Shown one piece after another: positions 8,424 through 15,852 of a DNA stretch of 64,000 bases (its first letter is position 1; each line of letters starts with the position of its first letter). Below the pieces are notes generated by a model. That model searched no databases, was not told where the DNA came from, and was given only the letters and a program-made list of their open reading frames with translations. The stretch is taken from the NCBI GenBank assembly GCA_030430755.1, contig JAUIKO010000002.1, forward strand, positions 186,001 through 250,000, given 5' to 3'. A program made the position numbers and the translations under genes. The DNA is from Fimbriimonadia bacterium (GTDB taxonomy: Bacteria > Armatimonadota > Fimbriimonadia > Fimbriimonadales > Fimbriimonadaceae).

Positions 8424-8798
8424 TTATTTAAGAATCATCCTTTTCTTTGCAAACTCATTATTCACCATAGCAGCAAGAGTCTTAAAGCGAAGTTTTGTTT
8501 CTACCATAGCTTCAACTTCCCGTTCTAAATCCACATTGTTGCCATCATATCTAATTTGCGTGTCCATCTGCTCAATTTTCTTACCCCCCTTTCTTGGCTG
8601 TGGTAATCTTGCTCGATTGCCTATCGCAGCTCCCTTTTTGCCTAATTCAACAGCAAACATGTCAACATCCTGTCTTTTATAACCAGGCATACTAACATTT
8701 GCTAGATTCTCCGTTATTTTTGTTTGCCTCATGGCAGCCAAATCCATAGCTTTTTCCATATAAGGCATATTTGGTGTCAATAATCCACTTTTAAACAT
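8424..8798 (-). CDS. flgB: Flagellar proximal rod protein FlgB
   Basis: 124 residues, normal length. The N-terminal rod motif is AMDLAAMRQTKITENLANVS followed by PGYKR; NxANxxTPG-type spacing is conserved as NLANVSMPGYKRQD. The middle region ends in IRYDGNNVDLEREVEAMVE, which matches FlgB. The protein builds the proximal rod together with FlgC and FliE. It is the first gene of the basal-body operon; the sigma-28-like element at 8881-8908 lies about 85 bases upstream. Confidence 0.93.
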   Translation of the reverse strand: MFKSGLLTPNMPYMEKAMDLAAMRQTKITENLANVSMPGYKRQDVDMFAVELGKKGAAIGNRARLPQPRKGGKKIEQMDTQIRYDGNNVDLEREVEAMVETKLRFKTLAAMVNNEFAKKRMILK

Positions 8799-8880
8799 TT
8801 ATATCTCCGTATACAACAAAGATTATCTATCCACCCTCTATAAAATAGTCCAGGTAAGATAAACGGTTTGTCTAATCTGT

Positions 8881-8908
8881 TTATCGGCAATATTACTAGG
8901 TTTTCTTA
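8881..8908 (-). promoter_or_regulatory. Sigma-28 (FliA/SigD)-like promoter of the flagellar operon
   Basis: On the minus strand GCCGATAA occurs at 8888-8881, an exact match to the flagellar sigma-28 -10 consensus. TAAGAAAA lies at 8908-8901, a near match to the -35 element TAAAGTTT, with 12 bases between the two eight-base boxes (11 is usual). Transcription would start near 8874 and enter flgB at 8798. Overlapping it, GATAAAC at 8858-8864 pairs with GTTTATC at 8879-8885 and could bind a regulator. The call is by consensus only. Confidence 0.5.
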
Positions 8909-9140
8909 CTTTTAAATCAATTTTTATAATTATCTTTGAATTTGTAGATCCACATAGCTACTTATCCAAACAGCATCAACCCCAGCTTACAAGCAAGATT
9001 CAAGAACACTCTTTAGAAAACAACATCCTTTTAAATATCATCTCCATTGAAAATAACAATGAAAAAAATTCTATTCTTTTTATAACTCTATCTGCACATT
9101 CCTCTTAGGTACTTAGGACTAAATTCAAACTTACTTAACA
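8909..9140. other. Intergenic stretch without a recognised feature
   Basis: Between the flagellar promoter and the first peptide cassette I see no gene, tRNA or convincing hairpin, only AT-rich sequence with several short stop-interrupted frames. Homology with the leaders of the other peptide genes begins at about 9141. Confidence 0.5.
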
Positions 9141-9236
9141 AACAAGTTTAACAACACTTATTAAACAACTTAATCTATATTGAAATAAATTATCTTTTAA
9201 TAGTGACATTGCTAATATCCGTAAGGTGAAATTATT

Positions 9237-9254
9237 TTGTAGAGACAACTACAA
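9237..9254 (+). promoter_or_regulatory. Hairpin overlapping the Shine-Dalgarno of peptide gene copy 2
   Basis: TTGTAG at 9237-9242 pairs with CTACAA at 9249-9254. The last two A bases belong to the ribosome binding site AAGGAG (9253-9258), which lies 6 bases before the ATG at 9265. The same position holds CTGTAGA/TCTACAG in the unit at 10842-10859, so an outer T-A pair became C-G while pairing was kept. The position and covariation suggest an RNA structure affecting translation or mRNA stability. Confidence 0.55.
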
Positions 9255-9264
9255 GGAGTTAGAA

Positions 9265-9354
9265 ATGAGCAACAGAATCTTTAACAGAACGAATATCAAA
9301 GATATGGAAGTTAAAATTGCTAACGAAGTAGTATATGATATAACAGAAAGATGA
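9265..9354 (+). CDS. Small peptide of the RIF-IANEVVYD family, copy 2
   Basis: 29 codons with AAGGAG six bases before the ATG. The product begins MSNRIFNRTNIKDMEVKI, continues ANEVVYD and ends ITER. It differs from the peptide at 12488 at only a few residues, mostly in the N-terminal two and the C-terminal tail. It alternates hydrophobic and polar residues from MEVKI onward, as a beta strand would. There is no signal peptide, membrane helix or Cys. The stop codon is 17 bases from the stop of the convergent MFS gene, with no terminator between, so transcripts of the two genes probably overlap. Function unknown. Confidence 0.8.
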   Translation: MSNRIFNRTNIKDMEVKIANEVVYDITER

Positions 9355-9371
9355 ATCAATGTCCTTTATTT

Positions 9372-10598
9372 TCAGTTATTTAAATTGTGTTTTTTCATGT
9401 ATGCATTAAAATCTTGCACTAAGTTTTTATAGAGAAATAGTAAGGTTAGTCCAATAGAGAGAAAAGTTAGCATGGATCCAGAATGAAGTACAGTCGTTAT
9501 ACCAACATTATGAAATAGATAGCTGCTGAAAATTAAAGATATAAAAATACTTATTTGAAATAACTGACCTCCGAAATTAATATAATCAGGCATTTGACTC
9601 CTCGGTAATACTTCATGCTCTATGCTTTTACACCAAACACCATAAGCTCCATAAAACATAGAATAAAATAACACAGAGATTCCTGTTATCCAAGCATTCG
9701 GTAATGTTGCCAACATGCTTGTGGCACCAATAAGTAATAAACATGATAGAGCTAGTCCTTTCACATGAAATTTTGGATGAAAACATCGATGTATTATTTT
9801 ATGAGCCAATGCACCAAATACATAACTAACAGAACTAAATATTCCTAAACTAAGTAAATCTAATCCACGAATTTTCATGATAACAGGGAAAAAAGGCATA
9901 CACATATTTACAAATGCCCCTCCAAGGAAATTTAATGCAATAATAGCTAATACTAAATAAGGTTTTTCCATATACATCTGCTTCACTTTTTGTAAAGATA
10001 ATGGATCACGATGAAGCATTTCGATATCATCGTATACTTCATGCTTAATTTTAAAGAAAAGGAGTGGCATCCAACTGATTAAAGCTAAACTACTACTTAC
10101 TAGAATTCCAGTTAAATTATTGGAATCTAATGTCGCAACAAAACAAGCTACTACCACAGAAACAAGAGTTCCAATGAATTTGGAATAATTTATCACCTGA
10201 GGAACATCCACAATGATTGACTCTTTGCTTTCCTTCATATGAGTAATGCGGTATAAAATGCTCATGAAAGTTGTTGCACCAAATCCGGATACCAAGCCAC
10301 CAATAATAGAATAACCGATATGAAATGGAATACTGCTAACACAGATACCAACGCTAAGCATTACTCCACTCAAGCTAAGTAAAAAGCTAATACGCATTAC
10401 GTCAGCAAAAAATAAGAAATAAGTACGAGATAATATCCCACCTAGTGCCATAAAGGCATAACCCACTGCAAAATATTCTAACTTCCCCTGTTCATAAAAC
10501 CAGAGTGGGTGGAATAACTTATATGCCATAAGGCCCGCATGGAAAAGGAAATAGATGGAGGATAATAAAATACGATCTTTCTTCATATTAACACTCAT
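9372..10598 (-). CDS. MFS transporter, paralog 1 of the peptide cassette
   Basis: About 408 residues with roughly 12 hydrophobic helices, the size and layout of a major facilitator. Residues 1-58 from the ATG at 10598 (including LLSSIYFLFHAGLMAYKLFH and the segment HPLWFYEQGKLEYFAVGYAF) differ from the neighbouring paralog at one residue only; after GGILSR the two proteins diverge strongly. An ATG at 10586 (MKKDRILLSS) is an alternative start. The fold resembles the MFS_1-like group, but I cannot name a substrate. The gene converges on the peptide gene at 9265 and diverges from the one at 10870. Confidence 0.8.
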   Translation of the reverse strand: MSVNMKKDRILLSSIYFLFHAGLMAYKLFHPLWFYEQGKLEYFAVGYAFMALGGILSRTYFLFFADVMRISFLLSLSGVMLSVGICVSSIPFHIGYSIIGGLVSGFGATTFMSILYRITHMKESKESIIVDVPQVINYSKFIGTLVSVVVACFVATLDSNNLTGILVSSSLALISWMPLLFFKIKHEVYDDIEMLHRDPLSLQKVKQMYMEKPYLVLAIIALNFLGGAFVNMCMPFFPVIMKIRGLDLLSLGIFSSVSYVFGALAHKIIHRCFHPKFHVKGLALSCLLLIGATSMLATLPNAWITGISVLFYSMFYGAYGVWCKSIEHEVLPRSQMPDYINFGGQLFQISIFISLIFSSYLFHNVGITTVLHSGSMLTFLSIGLTLLFLYKNLVQDFNAYMKKHNLNN

Positions 10599-10841
10599 AG
10601 GTTGAACAGATAACATAATACTGACACAATAAAACAAACAGAACAACTTATAAATTTAACAGGTTTTCATACAATCTACCTTTGCTTAACATTTACTATA
10701 ACAAGCAGCTTGGGTATTTAGGACTATGTTTGGATTTATCAATCAACCAATTTTAAAGACTCTTCTTTAACAACTTATGTTTAATTGAAATAAATTATCT
10801 TTTAATAGTGACATTGCTAATGCTTGTAAGGTGAAATATTT

Positions 10842-10859
10842 CTGTAGAGAGATCTACAG
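10842..10859 (+). promoter_or_regulatory. Hairpin overlapping the Shine-Dalgarno of peptide gene copy 3
   Basis: CTGTAGA at 10842-10848 pairs perfectly with TCTACAG at 10853-10859 around a GAGA tetraloop (a GNRA loop). The final AG is the start of AGGGAG, the ribosome binding site of the ATG at 10870. Compared with the unit at 9237 the stem is longer and contains a compensatory T-A to C-G change. Confidence 0.55.
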
Positions 10860-10869
10860 GGAGAAAAAA

Positions 10870-10959
10870 ATGAGCAACAGAATTTTTAACAGAACGAATA
10901 TCAGAGATATGGAAGTTAAAATTGGAAATGAAGTGGTGTATTCGATAGAGCAATTGTAA
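10870..10959 (+). CDS. Small peptide of the RIF-IANEVVYD family, copy 3
   Basis: 29 codons, AGGGAG upstream. It begins MSNRIFNRTNIRDMEVKI, continues GNEVVY and ends SIEQL. Differences from copy 2 within the body are Lys to Arg and Ala to Gly; several codons differ silently (ATT/ATC, AAT/AAC, GTG/GTA). The tail is completely different. The stop is 10 bases from the stop of the convergent MFS gene ending at 10970, and the start is about 270 bases from the divergent MFS gene starting at 10598. Function unknown. Confidence 0.8.
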   Translation: MSNRIFNRTNIRDMEVKIGNEVVYSIEQL

Positions 10960-10969
10960 TGTTTTATAG

Positions 10970-12214
10970 TTATTTATTATAGTCTATATTTCTCTTTGAA
11001 GCCTGTATTTCTAAGTGTAAATTGTACATGTATACCATGTTTCTGTATACGAAAAATAAACTTAATGCACCAGATACGAGAGCTACTGTTCCAGAAAACA
11101 GTAGAACAGTTTCCTTATTAAAATTTTCATAAAGATAATATCCAAGGCAACCACCTACAATATTACTTATGAAAAATACTGTTCCATCAAGACTTTTAAA
11201 GCTAGGCACGATGTGGCGTGCAAATATCTGATTTTCTATAAGCATCAAACTGTATTGCCTATACGAAACCATCATAAAATATAAACACATAGATAAACCT
11301 ATCAGTATCGGTGAATTAAAATAACTTAACCCTGCACACGATAATACTATAATAAGATGAGCCAGGCCAAAGGATAGAACTTTATTTTTAACTAGGTTAT
11401 ATTTATCAGCTACAGAATACAATATACTTCCTGCTAAATAACTAAAAGAAACGATTAAACCAGTAGTTAATAACGTAAAACCTTGTTCTTTAAATATGAC
11501 AGGAATAAATGGAAGAAGTATGTTCATAAACAACCCACCTAAAAAACTAATGCTCAGGGTAAAACATACCAAATATGGATAAGCCACACAAAGATCCTTT
11601 ATTCTTTCTAATGAGAATGGATCATTATGAATAAACTCCATATTTTTAAAGTGCTTATTAAGAAGATAAAGCCCTAATAGTGGTAGCGTTGTAAGAAGTA
11701 CCAATCCATTAGAAATATGAATTCCAAATAGGCTTGGACTTGTATGAAAGTTTACCAAAGATAATAAAATTGCAGTACCTAAAACACCCACAAATTGTGC
11801 AAAATTTACTACAATACCCTTATTAATATTAAACTGATGCCTATCTTCTTTACTATGTCCAACACGGTATAAGACTTGTATTATGTTATTTGCAGAAGCA
11901 CCAGTTAATACTCCTCCTATAATTGAATACCAAATATTGGATGTAAAGCTGCTTATGATCACTCCTAAAGAATAGATAAGCAACGAACTTAATAGCAAGC
12001 TAGTAACTCTATAAGACTTTTTAATATAAATAAAACCAAATCTCGACAATATTCCACCTAGTGCCATGAAGGCATACCCGACAGCAAAATATTCTAACTT
12101 CCCCTGTTCATAAAACCAGAGTGGGTGGAATAACTTATATGCCATAAGGCCCGCATGGAAAAGGAAATAAATGGACGATAATAAAATACGATCTTTATTC
12201 ATATTAACACTCAA
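10970..12214 (-). CDS. MFS transporter, paralog 2 of the peptide cassette
   Basis: 414 residues from a TTG at 12214; the ATG at 12202 is the alternative and is conserved in both paralogs. About 12 hydrophobic helices. The first 58 residues are identical to paralog 1 except Lys6 to Asn, and the upstream DNA is also similar (for example ACAATAAAACAAA then GAGAACAACTTATAAAT). After GGILSR the proteins share only scattered residues such as WYSIIGG/GYSIIGG, DPFSLERIK/DPLSLQKVK, and FLGG. This implies old paralogs whose 5' ends were homogenised. Substrate unknown. Confidence 0.8.
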   Translation of the reverse strand: MSVNMNKDRILLSSIYFLFHAGLMAYKLFHPLWFYEQGKLEYFAVGYAFMALGGILSRFGFIYIKKSYRVTSLLLSSLLIYSLGVIISSFTSNIWYSIIGGVLTGASANNIIQVLYRVGHSKEDRHQFNINKGIVVNFAQFVGVLGTAILLSLVNFHTSPSLFGIHISNGLVLLTTLPLLGLYLLNKHFKNMEFIHNDPFSLERIKDLCVAYPYLVCFTLSISFLGGLFMNILLPFIPVIFKEQGFTLLTTGLIVSFSYLAGSILYSVADKYNLVKNKVLSFGLAHLIIVLSCAGLSYFNSPILIGLSMCLYFMMVSYRQYSLMLIENQIFARHIVPSFKSLDGTVFFISNIVGGCLGYYLYENFNKETVLLFSGTVALVSGALSLFFVYRNMVYMYNLHLEIQASKRNIDYNK

Positions 12215-12458
12215 AGTTTAAACAGATAACACAATATTGACACAATAAAACAAAGAGAACAACTTATAAATATAACAGGTTTTTTAAAATCCCACTTATA
12301 TTTATAAGTTTCTGAAAACAATACTTAGGAACAAAATACCACGTTAAATAAGCCTCCATTAACAAGTTTAACAACACTTATCAAACAACTTAATCTATAT
12401 TGAAATAAATTATCTCCCCATAGCGACATTGCTAATATCCGTAAGGTGAAATATATCC

Positions 12459-12474
12459 GTAGAGAGATATCTAC
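12459..12474 (+). promoter_or_regulatory. Hairpin before the Shine-Dalgarno of peptide gene copy 4
   Basis: GTAGA at 12459-12463 pairs with TCTAC at 12470-12474, followed at once by AAGGAG (12475-12480) and the ATG at 12488. The stem is shorter than in the other units because the outer C would face A. Confidence 0.5.
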
Positions 12475-12487
12475 AAGGAGTAAGCAA

Positions 12488-12577
12488 ATGGGAGGCAGAA
12501 TCTTTAACAGAACGAATATCAGAGATATGGAAGTTAAAATTGCTAACGAAGTAGTATATGATGTAACAGAGTGGTAA
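12488..12577 (+). CDS. Small peptide of the RIF-IANEVVYD family, copy 4
   Basis: 29 codons with AAGGAG upstream. It begins MGGRIFNRTNIRDMEVKI, continues ANEVVYD and ends VTEW. Residues 4-25 match copy 2 except Lys to Arg; the first residues and the tail differ. It is the only copy of the three clustered genes without a transporter gene downstream in convergent orientation. Function unknown. Confidence 0.78.
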   Translation: MGGRIFNRTNIRDMEVKIANEVVYDVTEW

Positions 12578-12799
12578 CACGTAATGTTTGTTGATAATTT
12601 TTCGAATTAGTCCTTAACGATGGATGTACCAAGGCCGCAACTGCGCAACCTCATTATGAGGTAAAAGAAAACGCCAAAACATTCGAACGTTTTCCTATCA
12701 TTCATAATTCATCCATCTATATACAAAACCGCATGCCATTAGATTATAGATGTTCCCACATCTATATCAAATAGGATTAAATATTGAGAGTATTCTTTA
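12578..12799. other. Intergenic stretch after peptide copy 4
   Basis: No gene found. ACCTCA at 12648-12653 and TGAGGT at 12657-12662 form a short hairpin with a three-base loop. I looked for remnants of an MFS 3' end here, as in the other two cassettes, and saw none. Confidence 0.4.
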
Positions 12800-13507
12800 C
12801 TAATCTTTCGATTCTAATTCGGTAATCTTTTTCTTTAAATCAGATATTTCATTATCCTTTCTTTGAATTGTCGTTTTGTATTTTTCTATGGTTGCATTGG
12901 TAGCATCCTGTTCGTACTTTACAATTTCTGCTTCAAAATCTGTTATTTTTTTCTCAAGTTCTGCAACGGTAGATGCGTGAGTCACTCCTTCTACTTTATA
13001 CTCCTCGATACTTAATTCCAAATTCTTTTTTTCAGTATTTAGTGCCAATATTTCATTAGAAAGTTTTTCATGCATTTCTTTACATGATTGTAATTCTTTC
13101 TTAACTTCTGCATATTCTAGTGTAATTTTTTCTAATTCTATGTTTTTTTCAGATAACTGTTTTTCTAAAGCACTAATCACGGATTGCTGATTTTGATTCT
13201 CCGTTAAATTCTTATCCCGTTCCTGTTTTATCAATACCAGCTCATTATCTATCTTGCTTAAAGAATCTTCATACCCTTTAGCCTGTTTTTCTAAATTATC
13301 AATTTTCTGTTGAAGCTGATTAGATAGTTTTATAAGATCTTGCTGATCTGTATCATTTATAGATTTATCTTCTTCTGAAGTAGACTTATTATTAAAACAT
13401 ACTCCAGCCAAACCCGCTTGTAAAGCACAACATCCACTATTAATAATAAGTATAGAAATTAAACCGGCATAATATAAAACGAATTTATTCTTGCTTGTAA
13501 AAGTCAT
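12800..13507 (-). CDS. Coiled-coil lipoprotein
   Basis: About 235 residues from the ATG at 13507; an in-frame TTG at 13525 is less likely. The N-terminus has Lys residues, a hydrophobic stretch (VLYYAGLISILIINSGC) and a lipobox-like NSGC, so the mature protein would start at a lipidated Cys. From about residue 55 to the end it is one long, strongly charged coiled coil (LSNQLQQKIDNLEKQAK, ISALEKQLSEKNIELEK, KKITELESKD). Such proteins often act as envelope spacers or adhesin-like stalks. No enzyme domain is present and no homolog is recognised. Confidence 0.75.
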   Translation of the reverse strand: MTFTSKNKFVLYYAGLISILIINSGCCALQAGLAGVCFNNKSTSEEDKSINDTDQQDLIKLSNQLQQKIDNLEKQAKGYEDSLSKIDNELVLIKQERDKNLTENQNQQSVISALEKQLSEKNIELEKITLEYAEVKKELQSCKEMHEKLSNEILALNTEKKNLELSIEEYKVEGVTHASTVAELEKKITDFEAEIVKYEQDATNATIEKYKTTIQRKDNEISDLKKKITELESKD

Positions 13508-13618
13508 AATTTCTCTTTCTACCAATAAGTACTGAACAAATATCTTTATTGAACATATGAATTATTCCATATTAGTGTTCATTGTTTTAATTTTCAAGAA
13601 ATAATTCCGATCCTTTTG

Positions 13619-15553
13619 CTAATTTAACTTATTTAACAGTCGTAGAGAATTTGCAATCACTATAAGAGTTGAACCTTCGTGACCAATAACGGCAATTGGT
13701 AGTGGAATGGTAAAAAAGAATGAAGATATAGTAAGTAGTAAAATTGCACCTGATGAAAAAATAATGTTTGTTAAAATTATTTTTGATGTTTTTTCACTTA
13801 AACCAAACAGATACACTAACTTATTGAGATTATTATGAACTAACACAACGTTTGCAGCATTAAGAGTAACATCACTCCCTAAACCTCCCATCGCAACTCC
13901 AACATTCGCTTTTGCCAGGCAAGGGGCATCGTTCACACCATCTCCAACCATCATTACATGATTTCCTTTTACTACAGAGTTGTGAATAATTCTGTTCTTA
14001 TCTGTCGGCAATAATTTTCCATACATCTGAGAAATTCCCAGATCGTTTGCAACCTGATTTACTGCTTCTTGATTATCACCACTCACAATCATGGTATCTA
14101 CTTTAAACAGGTGCACTAATTTCCCTATAGCTCCTCTTGCTTCTGGTCTTAGCTGATCCTTAAAAGATAATACAGCCCATCCAAAAAAATCGTGAACCAA
14201 AACCGTGGAAAATCCTTCTGCTTGTTGTTTAAGAGAATTTCCAAGTACAAGCTCGGGTACATCTATATTCACATGTTTAAAGAGTGCCTCTTGACCAATA
14301 TATATTTCCTGCTTACCTATTTGTGCCCGAACACCCAACCCAGGTAATGTTGTATGATCAACCTGATGCTTATAAGGAATACTTTTCTCTTTGGCAAATT
14401 TCACTAATGACTTGGCTATAGGATGACTGCTATCATTCTCAGCAGAAATAACACATTCTAAAATATCTTGAATCTCTTTTGCAAAATCACCAACTCCATT
14501 CCATTCGATAAAATTTGATGATTTATCAGAAAGATAACATATTTTTTCTAATTGTGGATGGCCAAGGGTCAATGTCCCAGTTTTATCAAATGCTATAATA
14601 TTAACACTTCTTATTTTTTCAAAAAAACTACTTCCACGAATTAAAATACCGTTTTTTGCAGCATTCGATAGCGCACAAAGCGTAGCTGAAGGAGTAGAAA
14701 TAACTAAAGCACACGGGCTCAAGGCTACGAGTAAAACTAATGAATCATACAAAGAATCGCGCAGAGCACTGTCAAACATAAAGCATCTTATTAGCAAACT
14801 AGAGATAAAAACACCTAGCACGAATAGAGTGTACTTTTCTCCAAACCAATCACTCATTTTTTCAGTAGTAGCTTTATTTTTCTGTGCTTGTTCTACAAGA
14901 CTAATAATTTTATCTAAATGAGTTTCACCTAAATTTGAAACAACCTCTGCGTAAAGAAGCCCTTCCTGATTCAAAGATCCTCCATATAAAAGATCTCCTT
15001 CTTTTCTATAAATAGATCGAGACTCACCCGTTATAATACTCTCATCTAAACTACTACTACCCTTTAATATTTTGCTATCTACAGGTACTCGCTGATATGG
15101 AGTTATTTTAATCTTATCACCTACTGCCAAACTTGAAATGAATACTTCTTCTTCTTTAGATGCATCTAAAACTTTAATTGCTTTTTCTGGCCTTAATTTA
15201 ACCAATCCAGATATAGCTTTTTTCATTTTCTGCATAGCGTACCCTTCGAGTGTTCCAGATAAAGCAAATAAGAAAAGAAGCATCGATGCTTCTTGTGGCA
15301 TATTTGTTAGAATCGCACCAAAAGCAGCTAATAACATTAAAAAACCGATATCTATTTTCCAGTTTAACAACGACTTAGTTGTTTCTATAACCGGAAAAAA
15401 TGCACCTAGAAAAATACTGATATATACAGACGGCATCGGATAATAAAAACTTACCAAGAAAAATAATAAACAGCCCAATGTAAACATAGACTGTATATAC
15501 TGGGTACTATTATTCTCAGCATTACTGCTAGAACATGAAGAGCAATTAGACAT
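13619..15553 (-). CDS. P1B-type heavy-metal-transporting ATPase (SPC/HEGS subtype)
   Basis: 644 residues. It starts with a Cys/Ser-rich tail (MSNCSSCSSSNAE) and has no separate HMA metal-binding domain. Actuator motif ITGES, the membrane motif LSPCALVIS, phosphorylation site DKTGTLTLGHP, and hinge MVGDGVNDAPCLA are present. The last membrane part contains HEGSTLIVIANSLRLL. The SPC motif together with a C-terminal HEG(G/S)T motif marks the P1B-4 group, which exports Co, Fe(II), Zn or Cd, in contrast to CPC copper pumps. The enzyme moves metal out of the cytoplasm with ATP. The gene stands alone, with about 300 bases upstream that hold no visible metal-sensor gene. Confidence 0.88.
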   Translation of the reverse strand: MSNCSSCSSSNAENNSTQYIQSMFTLGCLLFFLVSFYYPMPSVYISIFLGAFFPVIETTKSLLNWKIDIGFLMLLAAFGAILTNMPQEASMLLFLFALSGTLEGYAMQKMKKAISGLVKLRPEKAIKVLDASKEEEVFISSLAVGDKIKITPYQRVPVDSKILKGSSSLDESIITGESRSIYRKEGDLLYGGSLNQEGLLYAEVVSNLGETHLDKIISLVEQAQKNKATTEKMSDWFGEKYTLFVLGVFISSLLIRCFMFDSALRDSLYDSLVLLVALSPCALVISTPSATLCALSNAAKNGILIRGSSFFEKIRSVNIIAFDKTGTLTLGHPQLEKICYLSDKSSNFIEWNGVGDFAKEIQDILECVISAENDSSHPIAKSLVKFAKEKSIPYKHQVDHTTLPGLGVRAQIGKQEIYIGQEALFKHVNIDVPELVLGNSLKQQAEGFSTVLVHDFFGWAVLSFKDQLRPEARGAIGKLVHLFKVDTMIVSGDNQEAVNQVANDLGISQMYGKLLPTDKNRIIHNSVVKGNHVMMVGDGVNDAPCLAKANVGVAMGGLGSDVTLNAANVVLVHNNLNKLVYLFGLSEKTSKIILTNIIFSSGAILLLTISSFFFTIPLPIAVIGHEGSTLIVIANSLRLLNKLN

Positions 15554-15852
15554 AAGAACTATCCTTAGATTACCTATTATGTATTTTTTGTTTTTTTTTC
15601 ATGAATAGTTAGTCTATAAAAATTAATACTAGATGATGGAACCCAAATTTAATACTGTTATTTAGCCAAATATTCTCTTTTCTATAAAGACTTTTTTTCT
15701 AAAATTCGTAATAAAGTATTACTTTTTCCAAAACAACTATCAGTTCAATAGATATATTACATGGTAATATGACTATTGTAGATATAATAAATAAACCTAT
15801 TTTTTAATAAATCTACTTTAGTACCACTTGAATTTGGAGAAAGGAATTATAG
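15554..15852. other. Divergent intergenic region, nothing specific seen
   Basis: It separates the metal ATPase (minus) from the ywlC gene (plus) and must hold both promoters. I see AT-rich sequence and a Shine-Dalgarno-like GGAGAAAGGAA just before 15853, but no gene or clear operator. Confidence 0.5.

Larger units (their letters stand above)
9141..9354 (+). repeat. Dispersed repeat: leader plus small peptide gene, unit 1
   Basis: This stretch is closely similar to 12361-12577 over its whole length, and to about 10767-10959 from the GAAATAAATTATC box onward. The unit contains an A/T-rich leader, the conserved block GTGACATTGCTAAT followed by GTAAGGTGAAAT, a hairpin, a ribosome binding site and the 29-codon gene. 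No terminal inverted repeats or target-site duplications are visible, so this is not an obvious insertion sequence or MITE. Confidence 0.75.
12361..12577 (+). repeat. Dispersed repeat: leader plus small peptide gene, unit 3
   Basis: Nearly the same sequence as 9141-9354, offset by 3,220 bases. The main leader difference is TTATCTCCCCATAGCGAC where the other units have TTATCTTTTAATAGTGAC. If that T-rich box is part of the promoter, this copy could be weaker or differently controlled. No MFS gene lies to its right: the next gene (12800) is an unrelated lipoprotein, so this unit lacks a convergent partner. Confidence 0.7.

Noticed and set aside
896-8798. Non-flagellar type III secretion system
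   Set aside because: FliG, FliE, FlgB and FlgC are flagellum-specific and all present in classical order.
9141-12577. Peptide units as MITEs or insertion-sequence remnants
   Set aside because: No terminal inverted repeats, target duplications or transposase traces were seen, and the copies show codon-level conservation.
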